From positions 248,001-312,000 of the forward strand of contig NZ_PCPS01000003.1 of the NCBI RefSeq assembly GCF_002975405.1: 64,000 bases of DNA. Direction: 5' to 3'. Made by a program: the position numbers and the translations under genes. The notes under the pieces are model-generated. The model had not been told where the DNA came from and made no database searches. It saw nothing but the letters and a program-made list of their open reading frames with translations. The stretch is from Arthrobacter sp. MYb229 (lineage in GTDB: Bacteria > Actinomycetota > Actinomycetes > Actinomycetales > Micrococcaceae). Below are positions 52,692-61,422 of the stretch, in pieces (the first letter of the stretch is position 1; each line of letters opens with the position of its first letter).

Positions 52692-52931
52692 ATGATGAGC
52701 CGCTCCTCCCAGCGGAGGCTACTGAAGTTCGTATTGCTTGCCGTAGGCATATATTTGGGCCTGACCCTTTTCATCGCCTTGAATTATGCGATGCGTTCCT
52801 GTCTGGGCCAAGGCGCCGAGTTGCACTGCTCGGTATCCAATACCGTCGTGTGGGGAGAGCACCGCCTGCTCGGATTTGCCATGCTCGCCTACTTGCTCGT
52901 AGTTCTCGGCCTGTGGGCCAAACGCCGCTGA
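52692..52931 (+). CDS. Hypothetical small membrane protein, 79 aa
   Basis: Two hydrophobic segments (LLKFVLLAVGIYLGLTLFIA at about 10-29 and LLGFAMLAYLLVVLGLW at about 58-75) are separated by a loop with two Cys (CLGQGAELHC). I do not recognise the family. The start lies right after a terminator; ATG 52692 or 52695 are equally likely. It is followed by the TetR gene on the same strand. Confidence 0.55.
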   Translation: MMSRSSQRRLLKFVLLAVGIYLGLTLFIALNYAMRSCLGQGAELHCSVSNTVVWGEHRLLGFAMLAYLLVVLGLWAKRR

Positions 52932-52956
52932 GGTACCCAAGACGTATGCTTGATCC

Positions 52957-53586
52957 GTGAATCAGGAATCCGAATACCCGAACGCCGCACCACGCGGCCG
53001 CGGGCGGCCTAGGGGCAGCACCACGGGTTCGACCCGCCGGAAAATCTTGAAAGCCGCTACCGAAGAATTCAGCACCGTAGGTTTCGAGGCGGCAAGCATT
53101 CGTTCCGTGGCGCGCCGCGCGGGTGTCGATTCGGCTCTGGTTCACCACTACTTCAAAGACAAGACCGGGCTCTTCCTCGAAGCCCTCAATATGCCGGTTA
53201 ATCCTGGGGAGCTGGTTGCCCAGGCAATGACCAGCCCGCTTGGCGAACTGGGCGAAGCCCTGGTGCGCACCGTCGTGACGGCGTGGGCAAACCCCGTCAT
53301 TCGTCCTGCGGCCACCACCTTGATCCGAGGCATGCTTTCCAGCCAGTCGGCAACCAAGCTCATGCAGCCCTTCCTCCAAAAAGAACTGCTCGCGCGACTT
53401 GGCAGATCCTTGCCGCCCGCCGACGCTGACCGTCGGGCCGCGCTGGCAGCGACACAGATTATCGGAATGATTATCGGGCGGTACATTATTCAGCTCGAGC
53501 CGCTGGCATCGATGGAGGACGAGGAAGTAGTCGCCTGCATCGGGCCAGCCGTCCAGTGGCATCTGACAGGAAAAATGCCGTCCTAA
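52957..53586 (+). CDS. TetR-family regulator of the ABC exporter
   Basis: This 209-residue protein has an AT-hook-like RGRGRPRGS at the N-terminus, the TetR HTH (AASIRSVARRAGVDSALVHHYFKDKTGLF, about 48-77) and a TetR_C ligand domain. The start is GTG 52957, with TATGCT ending 6 nt upstream as a possible leaderless -10. It precedes a two-gene ABC exporter by about 40 bp and probably represses it. Confidence 0.88.
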   Translation: MNQESEYPNAAPRGRGRPRGSTTGSTRRKILKAATEEFSTVGFEAASIRSVARRAGVDSALVHHYFKDKTGLFLEALNMPVNPGELVAQAMTSPLGELGEALVRTVVTAWANPVIRPAATTLIRGMLSSQSATKLMQPFLQKELLARLGRSLPPADADRRAALAATQIIGMIIGRYIIQLEPLASMEDEEVVACIGPAVQWHLTGKMPS

Positions 53587-53627
53587 ATCCGTTGACTCCG
53601 GCTTTAAAGGGGTCTTTAATTCATTGC

Positions 53628-54413
53628 ATGATGAATAAATCGGCATGCGTAATCGTGAACGGTTTGAGCGTGAAGCGAAGCAAGATGCTCGTACTTGAAG
53701 AGCTGAGTTTTGCGCTGTCCCCCGGACGCGTCATTGGCCTATTGGGGCCTAGCGGCAGCGGGAAGAGCACGCTGCTGCGGAGCATCGTCGGGAGCCAAAT
53801 TATCACCCATGGCACCGTGACGGTACTCGGCTCCTCCGCCGGCGACAAGGCCCTGCGCCACCGAGTTGGCTACATGACGCAGGCAGCCAGCGTCTACGAC
53901 GATCTCACCGTGCGCCAGAATATCGCCTACTTCGCAAGAATTCTTGGCCTGTCCGCCACGGAAGTTGACCGTGTCATCGCCTTGACCGACCTCGATCTCC
54001 AGTCGAGAAAATTAGCCATAGATCTTTCCGGAGGGCAACGCAACCGAGTGTCATTGGCCATTGCGCTGCTCGGAACACCCGATATCGTCATCCTCGATGA
54101 ACCAACGGTCGGACTTGACCCGGTGCTTCGCTCCGATCTCTGGCGGCTGTTTACAGAACTTGCCGCCACCGGAATGAGCCTGCTGGTCTCCAGCCATGTC
54201 ATGGATGAAGCGATGCGCTGCGACGAGTTGCTCCTGCTCCGCGAGGGTCAACTGCTAGCCCAGCTCACCCCGGCTGATCTGCTTGCACGCACTCGAACCG
54301 AGAATCCAGAAGAAGCCTTCCTGGCCCTAGTTGGCGGCGTAGGCGGCGCAACGCCGAACGTTGCACGGCCGAGTCCAAAACACCGCGCCGCGGGCAAGGA
54401 GAATCAACCATGA
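53628..54413 (+). CDS. ABC-2 type exporter ATPase
   Basis: This 261-residue ATPase has Walker A GPSGSGKSTLL, Q-loop MTQAASVYDDLT, signature DLSGGQRNR, Walker B IVILDEPTVGLDP and SSHVMDEA with the switch His. It is of the DrrA/CcmA drug- or lipid-export type. The start is uncertain; ATG 53628 lies after the TetR gene, with only a distant AAAGGGG upstream. It overlaps the permease gene by 4 nt. Confidence 0.9.
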   Translation: MMNKSACVIVNGLSVKRSKMLVLEELSFALSPGRVIGLLGPSGSGKSTLLRSIVGSQIITHGTVTVLGSSAGDKALRHRVGYMTQAASVYDDLTVRQNIAYFARILGLSATEVDRVIALTDLDLQSRKLAIDLSGGQRNRVSLAIALLGTPDIVILDEPTVGLDPVLRSDLWRLFTELAATGMSLLVSSHVMDEAMRCDELLLLREGQLLAQLTPADLLARTRTENPEEAFLALVGGVGGATPNVARPSPKHRAAGKENQP

Positions 54414-55135
54414 TCCGCACGCTCGCCACATCCGGACGCGTCTTGCAGCAGATACGGCACGATCCACGAACCATTGCCCTCATGCTGGTGGTTCCTAGCT
54501 TGCTCATTGGGCTGATGTCCTGGATCTTCACCGATACACGAGTTTTTGCCCTGATCGGCCCAGCCATGATCGCGCTGTTTCCGTTCATCGTCATGTTTCT
54601 GGTGACCAGCATTGCCACGCTTCGTGAGCGCCGCAGCGGAACCCTGGAACGGTTGCTGAGTTTGCCGCTGGCCAAGGGGGAATTCATTCTTGGCTATGCG
54701 CTGGCATTCACCCTGATCGCAATCCTCCAAACGGTGATCGCAGTGTCATTTGCCGTCTGGGTGTGCGGCTTGGAAATCCAGGGAAGCCTTTGGCTGCTAT
54801 TTTCGGTTGCTGCGCTCGACGCTTTGCTGGGCACCAGCCTGGGATTGATGGCCAGCGCCTTTGCCCGTACCGAATTCCAGGTGGTGCAGTTCATGCCGCT
54901 GTTCATCTTCCCGCAATTTCTGCTAGCCGGGATCATCCTTCCACGAGCGCAGCTTCCACGCCCTCTGGAGGTCTTCGGCGATTGGCTGCCGCTGTCTCAT
55001 GCGATCGATGCGTTGAATGCAATCGCGAATGGCACCGAGGACTCGGCCACGACCGCGAGCCTTTTGGTGATCGCCGCGTGGATTATCGCGGCACTCATTG
55101 TAGGTTCGCTGACACTGCGCCGCAGGACACCATAA
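54410..55135 (+). CDS. ABC-2 type exporter permease
   Basis: This 241-residue membrane protein has about six hydrophobic segments. RERRSGTLERLLSLPLAKGEFILGY is the conserved cytoplasmic region, and FPQFLLAGIILPRAQLPRPL the C-terminal signature, of ABC-2 (DrrB-like) permeases. It forms the exporter with the preceding ATPase. The substrate is unknown. Confidence 0.9.
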   Translation: MIRTLATSGRVLQQIRHDPRTIALMLVVPSLLIGLMSWIFTDTRVFALIGPAMIALFPFIVMFLVTSIATLRERRSGTLERLLSLPLAKGEFILGYALAFTLIAILQTVIAVSFAVWVCGLEIQGSLWLLFSVAALDALLGTSLGLMASAFARTEFQVVQFMPLFIFPQFLLAGIILPRAQLPRPLEVFGDWLPLSHAIDALNAIANGTEDSATTASLLVIAAWIIAALIVGSLTLRRRTP

Positions 55136-55236
55136 CCGCCAGCCTCGAGACCCAGTGAGGTAGAGGCACTAGCCTGCCCGGGGTTTCTCAACGCTCTCTG
55201 CAGGGCAAAACTCGAAGCGCCAAAACATCGGGAGGC

Positions 55237-55278
55237 AAAAAGGCAGTGGGGACTGAGCAGAATCAGTCCCCACTGCCA
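55237..55278 (-). terminator. Intrinsic terminator after gntK
   Basis: On the minus strand the perfect 15-bp stem GGCAGTGGGGACTGA / TCAGTCCCCACTGCC (55242-55278) is followed by TTTTTGCC. It lies 13 nt after the gntK stop. Confidence 0.93.
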
Positions 55279-55290
55279 CTTATCTGAGTT

Positions 55291-55848
55291 CTAGTCTCGG
55301 GATTCCAGCCATGCGGCCGCATCTTGGACCAAGGCGACAGGCGGTTGCGCGATATCCAGTACGAGACCGGATTCGTCAGCTTCCAGCGGTTCGAGCGTTT
55401 CCAACTGCGACTGCAACAGTCCCACCGGCATGAAGTGGCCGGGCCGTGAGCCCATGCGCTCGGTCAACAACTCTTCCGAGCCGTGCAGGTGGATGAACAC
55501 AGTTCCCGGTGCCTGCGCCCGAATCAGGTCACGGTATTTCCGCTTCAGCGCAGAGCAAGCGATGACCATCGATTCGTTGCTGAGCGCTCCCAAACGATTG
55601 CCGACCTCGCGAAGCCATGGCTCACGGTCCATATCGTCCAGTGGCTGCCCGGCAGCCATCTTGTCGATATTCGCCTGCGGGTGCAGTGAATCCCCATCGA
55701 GGAACCCGGCGTTCAGCTTCGTGCCGAGCAGTTCGCCGACCGTGGACTTGCCGCAACCGGAAACACCCATGACAATGACTCGGTTCAATGCGACAGCTCC
55801 TTGGGAAGTTTCCGTTTGCCCGGCGTGCGCAATAATTTGCTGGCTCAC
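55291..55848 (-). CDS. gntK: Gluconokinase
   Basis: This 185-residue kinase phosphorylates gluconate to 6-phosphogluconate. The P-loop GVSGCGKSTVG, LDGDSLHPQANIDKMAAG, ACSALKRKYRD and the lid GHFMPVGLLQSQLETLE are diagnostic of GntK. Its GTG start overlaps the stop of the ManD remnant (GTGA), so it was once the second gene of a manD-gntK operon. Because upstream DNA has been deleted, its present promoter is unclear. An internal start nearer the P-loop is possible. Confidence 0.93.
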   Translation of the reverse strand: MSQQIIAHAGQTETSQGAVALNRVIVMGVSGCGKSTVGELLGTKLNAGFLDGDSLHPQANIDKMAAGQPLDDMDREPWLREVGNRLGALSNESMVIACSALKRKYRDLIRAQAPGTVFIHLHGSEELLTERMGSRPGHFMPVGLLQSQLETLEPLEADESGLVLDIAQPPVALVQDAAAWLESRD

Positions 55849-56050
55849 CAGTCGTGGACGGTGCCGTCGATAAGACGGTTGTAGGGCAGGTAGGCCTGCT
55901 GGTACGGGTAGGACAACGCTGCTTCATCATTGAATTCGACACCCAGGCCCGGCTTGTTGCCTGGGTGCAGGTAGCCGTCCTTGAAGGTCATGGACTGCTC
56001 GAAGACCGTGTTGGTGGCGTCCGAGTGCTGCATGTATTCCTGCATGCCGT
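55845..56050 (-). pseudogene. 3' remnant of a mannonate dehydratase (ManD/RspA, enolase superfamily)
   Basis: Reading from about 56045, GMQEYMQHSDATNTVFEQ, then KDGYLHPGNKPGLGVEFN and the ending YLPYNRLIDGTVHDW match the last about 65 residues of D-mannonate dehydratase-type enzymes, normally about 400 residues long. The 5' six-sevenths is missing. The frame stays open to 56078, but that part encodes unrelated residues. It ends in the GTGA overlap with gntK. The catalytic domain is gone, so it cannot be an active enzyme. Confidence 0.8.
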
Positions 56051-56163
56051 TCGCGCTGGCCGGCACCGCAGAGGCCATCCGCGAGCAGTACAGCGATCTG
56101 CCGGGTTATGCGGAAACTACCGACGGGGAGCTCTACCCCTTCGGCTACGGCCTGACTTACTAG
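56051..56163 (+). pseudogene. 3' remnant of a glycoside hydrolase family 3 beta-glucosidase
   Basis: The plus-strand frame ends with AETTDGELYPFGYGLTY followed by a stop at 56163. PFGYGLTY at or near the C-terminus is the hallmark of GH3 beta-glucosidases, normally 600 residues or more. Only about 30 codons remain and the family sequence is lost towards the ManD remnant. The two truncated ends meet near 56050. Confidence 0.65.
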
Positions 56164-56192
56164 CAAGCCAAGGCTCAGGAACCGCAGCTCTA

Positions 56193-56243
56193 TAAAAACT
56201 GGCCTGGATGGGGCGGACCAAAAGTCCCTCCCATCCAGGCCAG
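56193..56243 (-). terminator. Intrinsic terminator after pyrE
   Basis: On the minus strand the perfect 14-bp stem CTGGCCTGGATGGG / CCCATCCAGGCCAG (56199-56243) is followed by TTTTTATAG. It lies about 48 nt after the pyrE stop. Confidence 0.93.
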
Positions 56244-56290
56244 CGTCGGTTAACGTCTCCCGTCAACCAGCAAGTTCCTTGAGTATGTTG

Positions 56291-56848
56291 TTACAGGCCC
56301 AGCTCGGTCTTGCCGTAGGCGAAAAGGTACGGAACGCCGGCCTCGGCCTCGATACGCTCCTTGGCGCCGGTGTCGCGGTCAACGATCACGGCGACGGCAA
56401 TGACGTTGCCGCCGGCCTTGCGCACGCCTTCGACTGCGGTCAAAGCGGAACCACCGGTAGTTGAGGTATCTTCCAGAACGATCACGTTCCTGCCTTCGAC
56501 GCTCGGGCCTTCAACCTGGCGTCCCATCCCATAGGACTTCTGTGCCTTGCGCACCACGAATGCGTCAAGGCTACGGCCCCGGGTTCGCGCGGTGTGCATG
56601 ATTGCGGTACCCACCGGGTCCGCGCCCATGGTCAAACCGCCAACATTGGTGAATTCAAGCTTGGCCTCGTCCAGCAGGTCGAGCATGACCTCGCCGATAA
56701 GTCCGGATGCTTCTTGCTGCAAGGAGACCCGGCGCAGATCGATATAGTAATCGGCTTCCTTGCCGGAGGAAAGAGTGACCTTGCCGCGCACGATGGCAAG
56801 TTCTTGGATCAGTTCTTTAAGCCGCTCACGGGCGCTGGTTTCGCTCAT
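56291..56848 (-). CDS. pyrE: Orotate phosphoribosyltransferase
   Basis: This 185-residue enzyme makes orotidine monophosphate in pyrimidine synthesis. The N-terminal GKVTLSSGKEADYYIDLRR binds orotate, and the PRPP loop reads VIVLEDTSTTGGSAL. ATG 56848 gives the usual length; the open frame further upstream is chance. It is separate from other pyr genes. The -10 TAGAAT ends 7 nt before the ATG, so the mRNA is probably leaderless. Confidence 0.94.
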   Translation of the reverse strand: MSETSARERLKELIQELAIVRGKVTLSSGKEADYYIDLRRVSLQQEASGLIGEVMLDLLDEAKLEFTNVGGLTMGADPVGTAIMHTARTRGRSLDAFVVRKAQKSYGMGRQVEGPSVEGRNVIVLEDTSTTGGSALTAVEGVRKAGGNVIAVAVIVDRDTGAKERIEAEAGVPYLFAYGKTELGL

Positions 56849-56855
56849 AGACACA

Positions 56856-56861
56856 ATTCTA
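56856..56861 (-). promoter_or_regulatory. -10 hexamer of a probable leaderless pyrE promoter
   Basis: TAGAAT on the minus strand is followed by 7 nt and the pyrE ATG, so transcription would start at or within a base of the A of ATG. No SD is visible. The -35 is weak. Confidence 0.55.
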
Positions 56862-57116
56862 GTCGCCACAACGGAGTGGCCGTTGCAAGGAATGCCCTGT
56901 ATGACGGCTATTCCTCGGTGCAGTTCACCACCAGGGCGCGGCGCTCCGAGAGCGGTCTCTAGCAGCCGCACATCATTACCTGATGATGCCATGCGTCCTG
57001 GCCCTGCCAGATTGCCAAGCGCGCCGCACATCCGCCCGGCGACGGATCGGTGGAACCGCGATTGAGCTGGCCGTACTTGTTTAAATTAGCCCCTAGCCCC
57101 AGCCGTAACTCCCGGC

Positions 57117-57122
57117 TAGGGT
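57117..57122 (+). promoter_or_regulatory. -10 hexamer of a probable leaderless promoter (MarR-like gene)
   Basis: TAGGGT is followed by 6 nt and ATG 57129, with no SD in between. This is the same geometry as pyrE and nadE nearby. Confidence 0.45.
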
Positions 57123-57128
57123 GGGATC

Positions 57129-57563
57129 ATGAATGCGACTCGCCCCTTGGGTTTCTGGTTGAAATTGGTAGATTCGCTGATCGACGAGCAGTTTGCAGCG
57201 ACCTTGGAAGAACACGGTGTTACGCGCCGGCAATGGCAGGTACTGAACCTGCTCGAGCAGAATCCTGCGTCGGAAGCCGAGCTCACCACGGGCCTCTCAC
57301 CATTTTTTGCCTCGCCCGATGAACCTCAGTCCGTCACCGAACATCTGGCAGAGCTCGTGGAATCCGGGTGGATCTCGCGCCAGGGCGGTGAGTACATGAT
57401 CACCGAACGCGGACATGTGTCATTGGTGAAGCTCAGCGAACTGGTTGAACGAATCCGTACCCAGTGCGGCGAGGGGCTCACCCCGGAGGCATACTCCACC
57501 ACGGTGAGTTCCCTGGAACAGATGGCCAAGAACTTTGGCTGGGCCGAGGCTGAAACCGAGTAG
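57129..57563 (+). CDS. MarR-like winged-helix regulator
   Basis: This 144-residue protein starts with GFWLKLVDSLIDEQF as the dimer helix, followed by a winged HTH (GVTRRQWQVLNLLEQNP, then ELVESGWISRQGGEYMITERG as wing, about 30-95). The overall pattern is MarR. Ligand and targets are unknown; neighbours are pyrE and nadE, which give no clear hint. It probably begins leaderless. Confidence 0.75.
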   Translation: MNATRPLGFWLKLVDSLIDEQFAATLEEHGVTRRQWQVLNLLEQNPASEAELTTGLSPFFASPDEPQSVTEHLAELVESGWISRQGGEYMITERGHVSLVKLSELVERIRTQCGEGLTPEAYSTTVSSLEQMAKNFGWAEAETE

Positions 57564-57643
57564 CCTGCCGGGTGGAATGTTGAAAACAGATTAACTTTCC
57601 GCCCCGAACACCGGTATTTAGCCACTGCGCCCATTCTCATGCC

Positions 57644-57649
57644 TAGTAT
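57644..57649 (+). promoter_or_regulatory. -10 hexamer of a probable leaderless nadE promoter
   Basis: TAGTAT is followed by 7 nt and ATG 57657. There is no convincing SD. Confidence 0.5.
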
Positions 57650-57656
57650 TGGATGC

Positions 57657-58481
57657 ATGCGCGAACTGCAAGCAGAGATTATCGAAGAACTTGGCGTCAA
57701 GCCACAAATCATTCCGGCACAGGAGATCCAACGACGCGTGGGGTTCCTGAAGGACTACCTCGGAGCGACCGGAGCCAAGGGTTTCGTACTGGGAATTTCC
57801 GGTGGCATCGATTCCACCTTGGCCGGAAGGCTTGCGCAACTGGCGGTCCAAGAGGTCCGCGACGCCGGTGGCGAGGCGAACTTTGTCGCGGTCCGACTGC
57901 CCCATGGGGTGCAGAGCGACGCCGACGACGCGGCGAAGGCCATGGCGTTCATCGGCGCCGACGAGGAATTTGAAGTAAATATCGAAAAGCCCGTCAAGGC
58001 TCTGGATGAAGCGCTGGACAACGCGGGCCACCCACGCATCAGCGACTTCAACCGGGGTAACGCGAAGGCCCGGATGCGCATGATCGTGCAATACGCCATG
58101 GCAGGTGATCGCCGCATGCTGGTCCTCGGAACCGACCATGCAGCCGAATCGGTCACCGGATTCTTCACCAAGTTCGGGGATGGTGGCGCCGACCTTTTGC
58201 CTCTCGCCGGGTTGAATAAACGTCAGAACCAAGCCTTGCTGCGAGAATTGGGTGCTCCAGAGCTCCTTTGGGCCAAGGAACCAACCGCGGACCTATTAGA
58301 CGGCCAGCCACAGCGGACAGATGAAGACGAGCTGGGGCTGAGCTACTCGCAGATTGATGACTACCTCGAAGGCCGGGAAGTCGATGCTGCCGCAGCCAAG
58401 ACCATCGAGTCCCGCTTCCTCGGTTCGCGCCACAAGCGTACGGTTCCCGCGACCTACCTCGATACCTGGTGGCGCAGCTAG
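57657..58481 (+). CDS. nadE: Ammonia-dependent NAD+ synthetase
   Basis: This 274-residue enzyme adenylates and amidates nicotinate adenine dinucleotide with free ammonia. It has the PP-loop [56 protein letters not shown] and the C-terminal [13 protein letters not shown]. It lacks the N-terminal glutaminase domain of the long actinobacterial type. ATG 57657 is chosen by homology and the leaderless promoter; an in-frame ATG at 57639 is unlikely. Confidence 0.95.
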   Translation: MRELQAEIIEELGVKPQIIPAQEIQRRVGFLKDYLGATGAKGFVLGISGGIDSTLAGRLAQLAVQEVRDAGGEANFVAVRLPHGVQSDADDAAKAMAFIGADEEFEVNIEKPVKALDEALDNAGHPRISDFNRGNAKARMRMIVQYAMAGDRRMLVLGTDHAAESVTGFFTKFGDGGADLLPLAGLNKRQNQALLRELGAPELLWAKEPTADLLDGQPQRTDEDELGLSYSQIDDYLEGREVDAAAAKTIESRFLGSRHKRTVPATYLDTWWRS

Positions 58482-58780
58482 CTCTGCTCCTCGGGCATCG
58501 AGTCGGTTACTTCGAGAGCTTCGCGCAGGGTTTTGAAGTCGTCACTAGTTTGTTTTCGTGGATGTTCGCTTACTCGTGCCAGCTTCCAGAAACCGCCAAA
58601 CAGCAGTGGCAGGGCAACTGCAGCCCCGAGCACAACGCAGCTCAAACGCAGTTGCCGTGCCCCACGCGGAGCTACGGACGCCTTAGACCGCGATGCTCCT
58701 CGTATAGGTGGCGCATGCTGATGAATCTGCCCTAGCCAGTACTTTCCGGATTGGAACGTACTGTCGGAGCAAGAGTTCAC
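58478..58780 (-). CDS. Hypothetical single-span membrane protein, 100 aa
   Basis: One clear membrane segment ([20 protein letters not shown], about residues 48-67) is followed by a charged cytoplasmic or exported tail ([21 protein letters not shown]). Codon use in the second half looks coding. The start is uncertain (GTG 58780 is the longest). It converges with nadE, the stop codons overlapping by 4 bp. Family unknown. Confidence 0.5.
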   Translation of the reverse strand: MNSCSDSTFQSGKYWLGQIHQHAPPIRGASRSKASVAPRGARQLRLSCVVLGAAVALPLLFGGFWKLARVSEHPRKQTSDDFKTLREALEVTDSMPEEQS

Positions 58781-58813
58781 TAGGACTCGGCCACCTACAC
58801 AAGGGAACTCTCG

Positions 58814-59956
58814 CTAGACGAATGCGCTCACTCCGGTCAGCGCTCGTCCGACGATCAATGAATTAATTTCATAGGTGCCCTCATAGGTGTGCAGGATTTC
58901 AACATCGCAAAAGAACTTGGCCATCTCATGGTCGGTCACCACACCATTTCCGCCAAGCAGCGCACGGCCCAATGAGACCGTTTGGCGCGCGAGCCGCGTC
59001 GCAGTGGACTTGGCCAGCGCCGCGTCGACCATTTCCAGCTCGCCGCGTTCTTGCTTGCGCGCGATGTCCATCATCATCGACAGGCACGCCGTCGCATTGC
59101 CGGCAATCTCCGCCAAGGATTGCTGCACCAACTGGAACGAGGCAATGGGTTGGCCGAATTGCTGCCGGTCCTTGGCGTAAGCGGTACAGATATCCAAGGT
59201 TGCCAGCATGGCGCCGACCGCCTGCCACCCGACCCAGGCGCGAGACTGCATCAACAACGCATTCGCCGAGGCGAAGTTGACCGCGCCAGGGAGTTTATTC
59301 TCCACCGGAATGCGGACATTCTCCATTGAAATATCCGCGTTCTGCATGATGCGCAGGCCGATCTTATTTTCGATCTTGGTTGCGCTGTAGCCCGGACGGT
59401 CGCTTTCCACCAGAAAGGCCCCCACCGCTCCGCTCTCGGGACATTTTGCCCAGACCAACGCAAAATCGGCGATAGTTCCCATGCCGATCCAACGCTTGGC
59501 CCCGTTGATCACATATTCGTCGCCTTCGCGGGTCGCGGTGGTGTGGATGCCTCCGGCAATGTCCGAACCATGGTCGGGTTCGGTCAAGGCAAAGGCGCCA
59601 AAGGCTTGGAACATGGTGAGTTTTGGGAGCCAGGATTCACGCTGCTCAGCCGACCCAAGCGCATCGATCATGCCCACGATGAGCTCATTGTGGATGCCGA
59701 CAATGGATGAAAGTGATACGTCGGCTCTTGCGATTTCCGCGTGGAGCAACCCGCGCAATAGATGCGAGGAGCCATCTAGCTGCACTCCCGCTAAACCGGC
59801 ATCGGCCAACTCTCGCACAAGTCCTGCGGGAAATTCCTCGCGATTCCAGAACTCGATCGATTGCCGGCGAATACGTGCCTGCAAAAACTCACGCACCTGC
59901 TCTAGTCGCGTCCGATCGGCCTCGTGCAGTTGGTGTGCCACACCCAATAGGTCCAT
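58814..59956 (-). CDS. Acyl-CoA dehydrogenase, probably isobutyryl-CoA or short/branched chain
   Basis: This 380-residue FAD enzyme has an N-domain at about 10-120, FAD/acyl-binding FALTEPDHGSDIAGG (about 130), a middle domain to about 230 and C-domain signatures DRQQFGQPIASFQLVQ, ILHTYEGTYEINSLIVGRAL with the usual catalytic Glu in the YEG segment. ATG 59956 has AGGAG 7 nt upstream. It is divergent from a MarR gene whose operator-like site is shared with the hydrolase-mmsB operon, so a valine-pathway substrate is likely (inference). Confidence 0.85.
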   Translation of the reverse strand: MDLLGVAHQLHEADRTRLEQVREFLQARIRRQSIEFWNREEFPAGLVRELADAGLAGVQLDGSSHLLRGLLHAEIARADVSLSSIVGIHNELIVGMIDALGSAEQRESWLPKLTMFQAFGAFALTEPDHGSDIAGGIHTTATREGDEYVINGAKRWIGMGTIADFALVWAKCPESGAVGAFLVESDRPGYSATKIENKIGLRIMQNADISMENVRIPVENKLPGAVNFASANALLMQSRAWVGWQAVGAMLATLDICTAYAKDRQQFGQPIASFQLVQQSLAEIAGNATACLSMMMDIARKQERGELEMVDAALAKSTATRLARQTVSLGRALLGGNGVVTDHEMAKFFCDVEILHTYEGTYEINSLIVGRALTGVSAFV

Positions 59957-59976
59957 CCGATTTCTCCTTCCAAACC

Positions 59977-60004
59977 CTTGGAAGTCCAAGTATATTGTTG
60001 GACT
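59977..60004. promoter_or_regulatory. Operator between acyl-CoA dehydrogenase and MarR genes
   Basis: A perfect 7-bp inverted repeat AGTCCAA (59983-59989) / TTGGACT (59998-60004) with an 8-bp spacer. The overlapping 20-mer at 59977-59996, read on the minus strand as AATATACTTGGACTTCCAAG, matches 62513-62532 at 19 of 20 positions. It is a strong candidate site for the adjoining MarR protein. Confidence 0.75.
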
Positions 60005-60024
60005 AAGACTTCCTTAGGGGGTAA

Positions 60025-60531
60025 ATGTTGAATTCTCCATTGCCACGCGATCCGATTGCTCAGGCCCGCGAACAGTGGGTTGCCCATGGTTGGGCATCCG
60101 AAGCCAATGCCATGGCCGCAATCACCGCGGTGATGCGCACGGCGTCGATTTTCTTGCAGCGAGCCGATGCGATTCTCAAGCCGCACGGGCTCACCTTTGC
60201 GCGTTTCGAAGTGCTCGCCTTGCTTGGGTTCTCCAAACGCGGTTCGCTCCCGATGAGCCACGCAAGCGAGCTGCTCCAGGTTCATGCTACGAGCTTGACG
60301 AATTCGGTGGACCGGCTAGAGGCCACCGGGCTGGTGCAACGAGTTGCACACCCTACCGATGGGCGAACCAGGCTCCTGGAGCTCACGGCCCAAGGCCTGG
60401 AGGTGCTCGACGCCGCCCGAACTGATTTGAACGCACAGCTCTTCGCCCAAAGCGATTTGGAAGCCGCAGACGCGACAGATCTATTCGAGATCCTCTCTCG
60501 TTTCCGCCGCGCCTCGGGCGACTTCCTATAA
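60025..60531 (+). CDS. MarR-family regulator of the valine-type catabolic genes
   Basis: This 168-residue protein has a winged HTH at about 60-125 (LTFARFEVLALLGFSKRGSL, MSHASELLQVHATSLTNSVDRLEATGLVQR and the wing HPTDGRTRLLELT). It is divergent from the acyl-CoA dehydrogenase and tail-to-tail (6-bp overlap) with mmsB. Shared operator sequences suggest it represses both units and itself, probably released by an acyl-CoA or acid intermediate. Confidence 0.88.
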   Translation: MLNSPLPRDPIAQAREQWVAHGWASEANAMAAITAVMRTASIFLQRADAILKPHGLTFARFEVLALLGFSKRGSLPMSHASELLQVHATSLTNSVDRLEATGLVQRVAHPTDGRTRLLELTAQGLEVLDAARTDLNAQLFAQSDLEAADATDLFEILSRFRRASGDFL

Positions 60532-61422
60532 CGAACCGTCTCGAATCGCATTGATGACCCCGGAAAAGTCGGTGCCTGCATTTCCCTCATCGCTGAACTT
60601 CCGATACAGCGCGGCCGCGAGACTGCCTAGCTGCGCATCGGTCTGCGTCTGCTCCAATGCGCTGGAGGCCAAGCCGAGATCCTTGGCCATCAACGCGGCA
60701 GCAAATCCAGGCTGATACTCCCGGTTGGCCGGCGAGCTAGGGACGGGGCCCGGGACCGGACAATTTGTTGTCACTGCCCAGCACTGCCCCGAAGCCGAGG
60801 AAATCACATCGAATAAGGCTTGGTGCTCCAGTCCCAAGCGCTCGCCTAGGACAAAAGCTTCCGCCGCTCCGAGCATGGAGATGCCCAAAAGCATATTGTT
60901 GCAAACCTTGGCCGCTTGCCCGGCCCCATGCCCACCGCAATGCACGACCCGCTTGCCCATGATTTCGAGCACCGGGTTGATCTGCGCCAGGTCGGCCTCA
61001 TCGGCGCCGAGCATAAATGTCAGGGTTCCCGCTTCCGCGCCAACTACCCCACCGGAAACTGGAGCGTCGGCGCTTCGATGGCCGGCCGCCACCGCGAGCT
61101 GGGCGGCTTCGCGCGCCTGTGCCACATCGATAGTCGAGCACTCCAGGAACAACGTGTCCGCCTTGGCAGCCCCAAGCAGGTAGTCCCGGTAGGCATCCAA
61201 TACATGCTGCCCGGTAGGGAACATGGTCAGCACGACATCCACGTCGCTCGCGGCTTCGGTCCCGGTAACCACAGTTTCAATTCCGGCCGCGGCGGCGGCT
61301 TCGAGGGCCGCAGGCACCACATCAAAAGCCTTGAGGCGATACCCGGCACGGTGCAAGTTGATGGCCATGGGAAGCCCCATATGGCCCAGTCCCAAGAATC
61401 CTATGATTGGTTTTTCGCTCAT
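60526..61422 (-). CDS. mmsB: 3-hydroxyisobutyrate dehydrogenase
   Basis: This 298-residue NAD-dependent enzyme oxidises 3-hydroxyisobutyrate to methylmalonate semialdehyde in valine breakdown. It has the Rossmann motif IGFLGLGHMGLPMAINLHRAGY, substrate motif DAPVSGGVVGAEAGTL and catalytic Lys in GHGAGQAAKVCNN. Its start overlaps the hydrolase gene stop (ATGA), so it is the second gene of that operon. No mmsA gene is in the window. Confidence 0.93.
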   Translation of the reverse strand: MSEKPIIGFLGLGHMGLPMAINLHRAGYRLKAFDVVPAALEAAAAAGIETVVTGTEAASDVDVVLTMFPTGQHVLDAYRDYLLGAAKADTLFLECSTIDVAQAREAAQLAVAAGHRSADAPVSGGVVGAEAGTLTFMLGADEADLAQINPVLEIMGKRVVHCGGHGAGQAAKVCNNMLLGISMLGAAEAFVLGERLGLEHQALFDVISSASGQCWAVTTNCPVPGPVPSSPANREYQPGFAAALMAKDLGLASSALEQTQTDAQLGSLAAALYRKFSDEGNAGTDFSGVINAIRDGSL

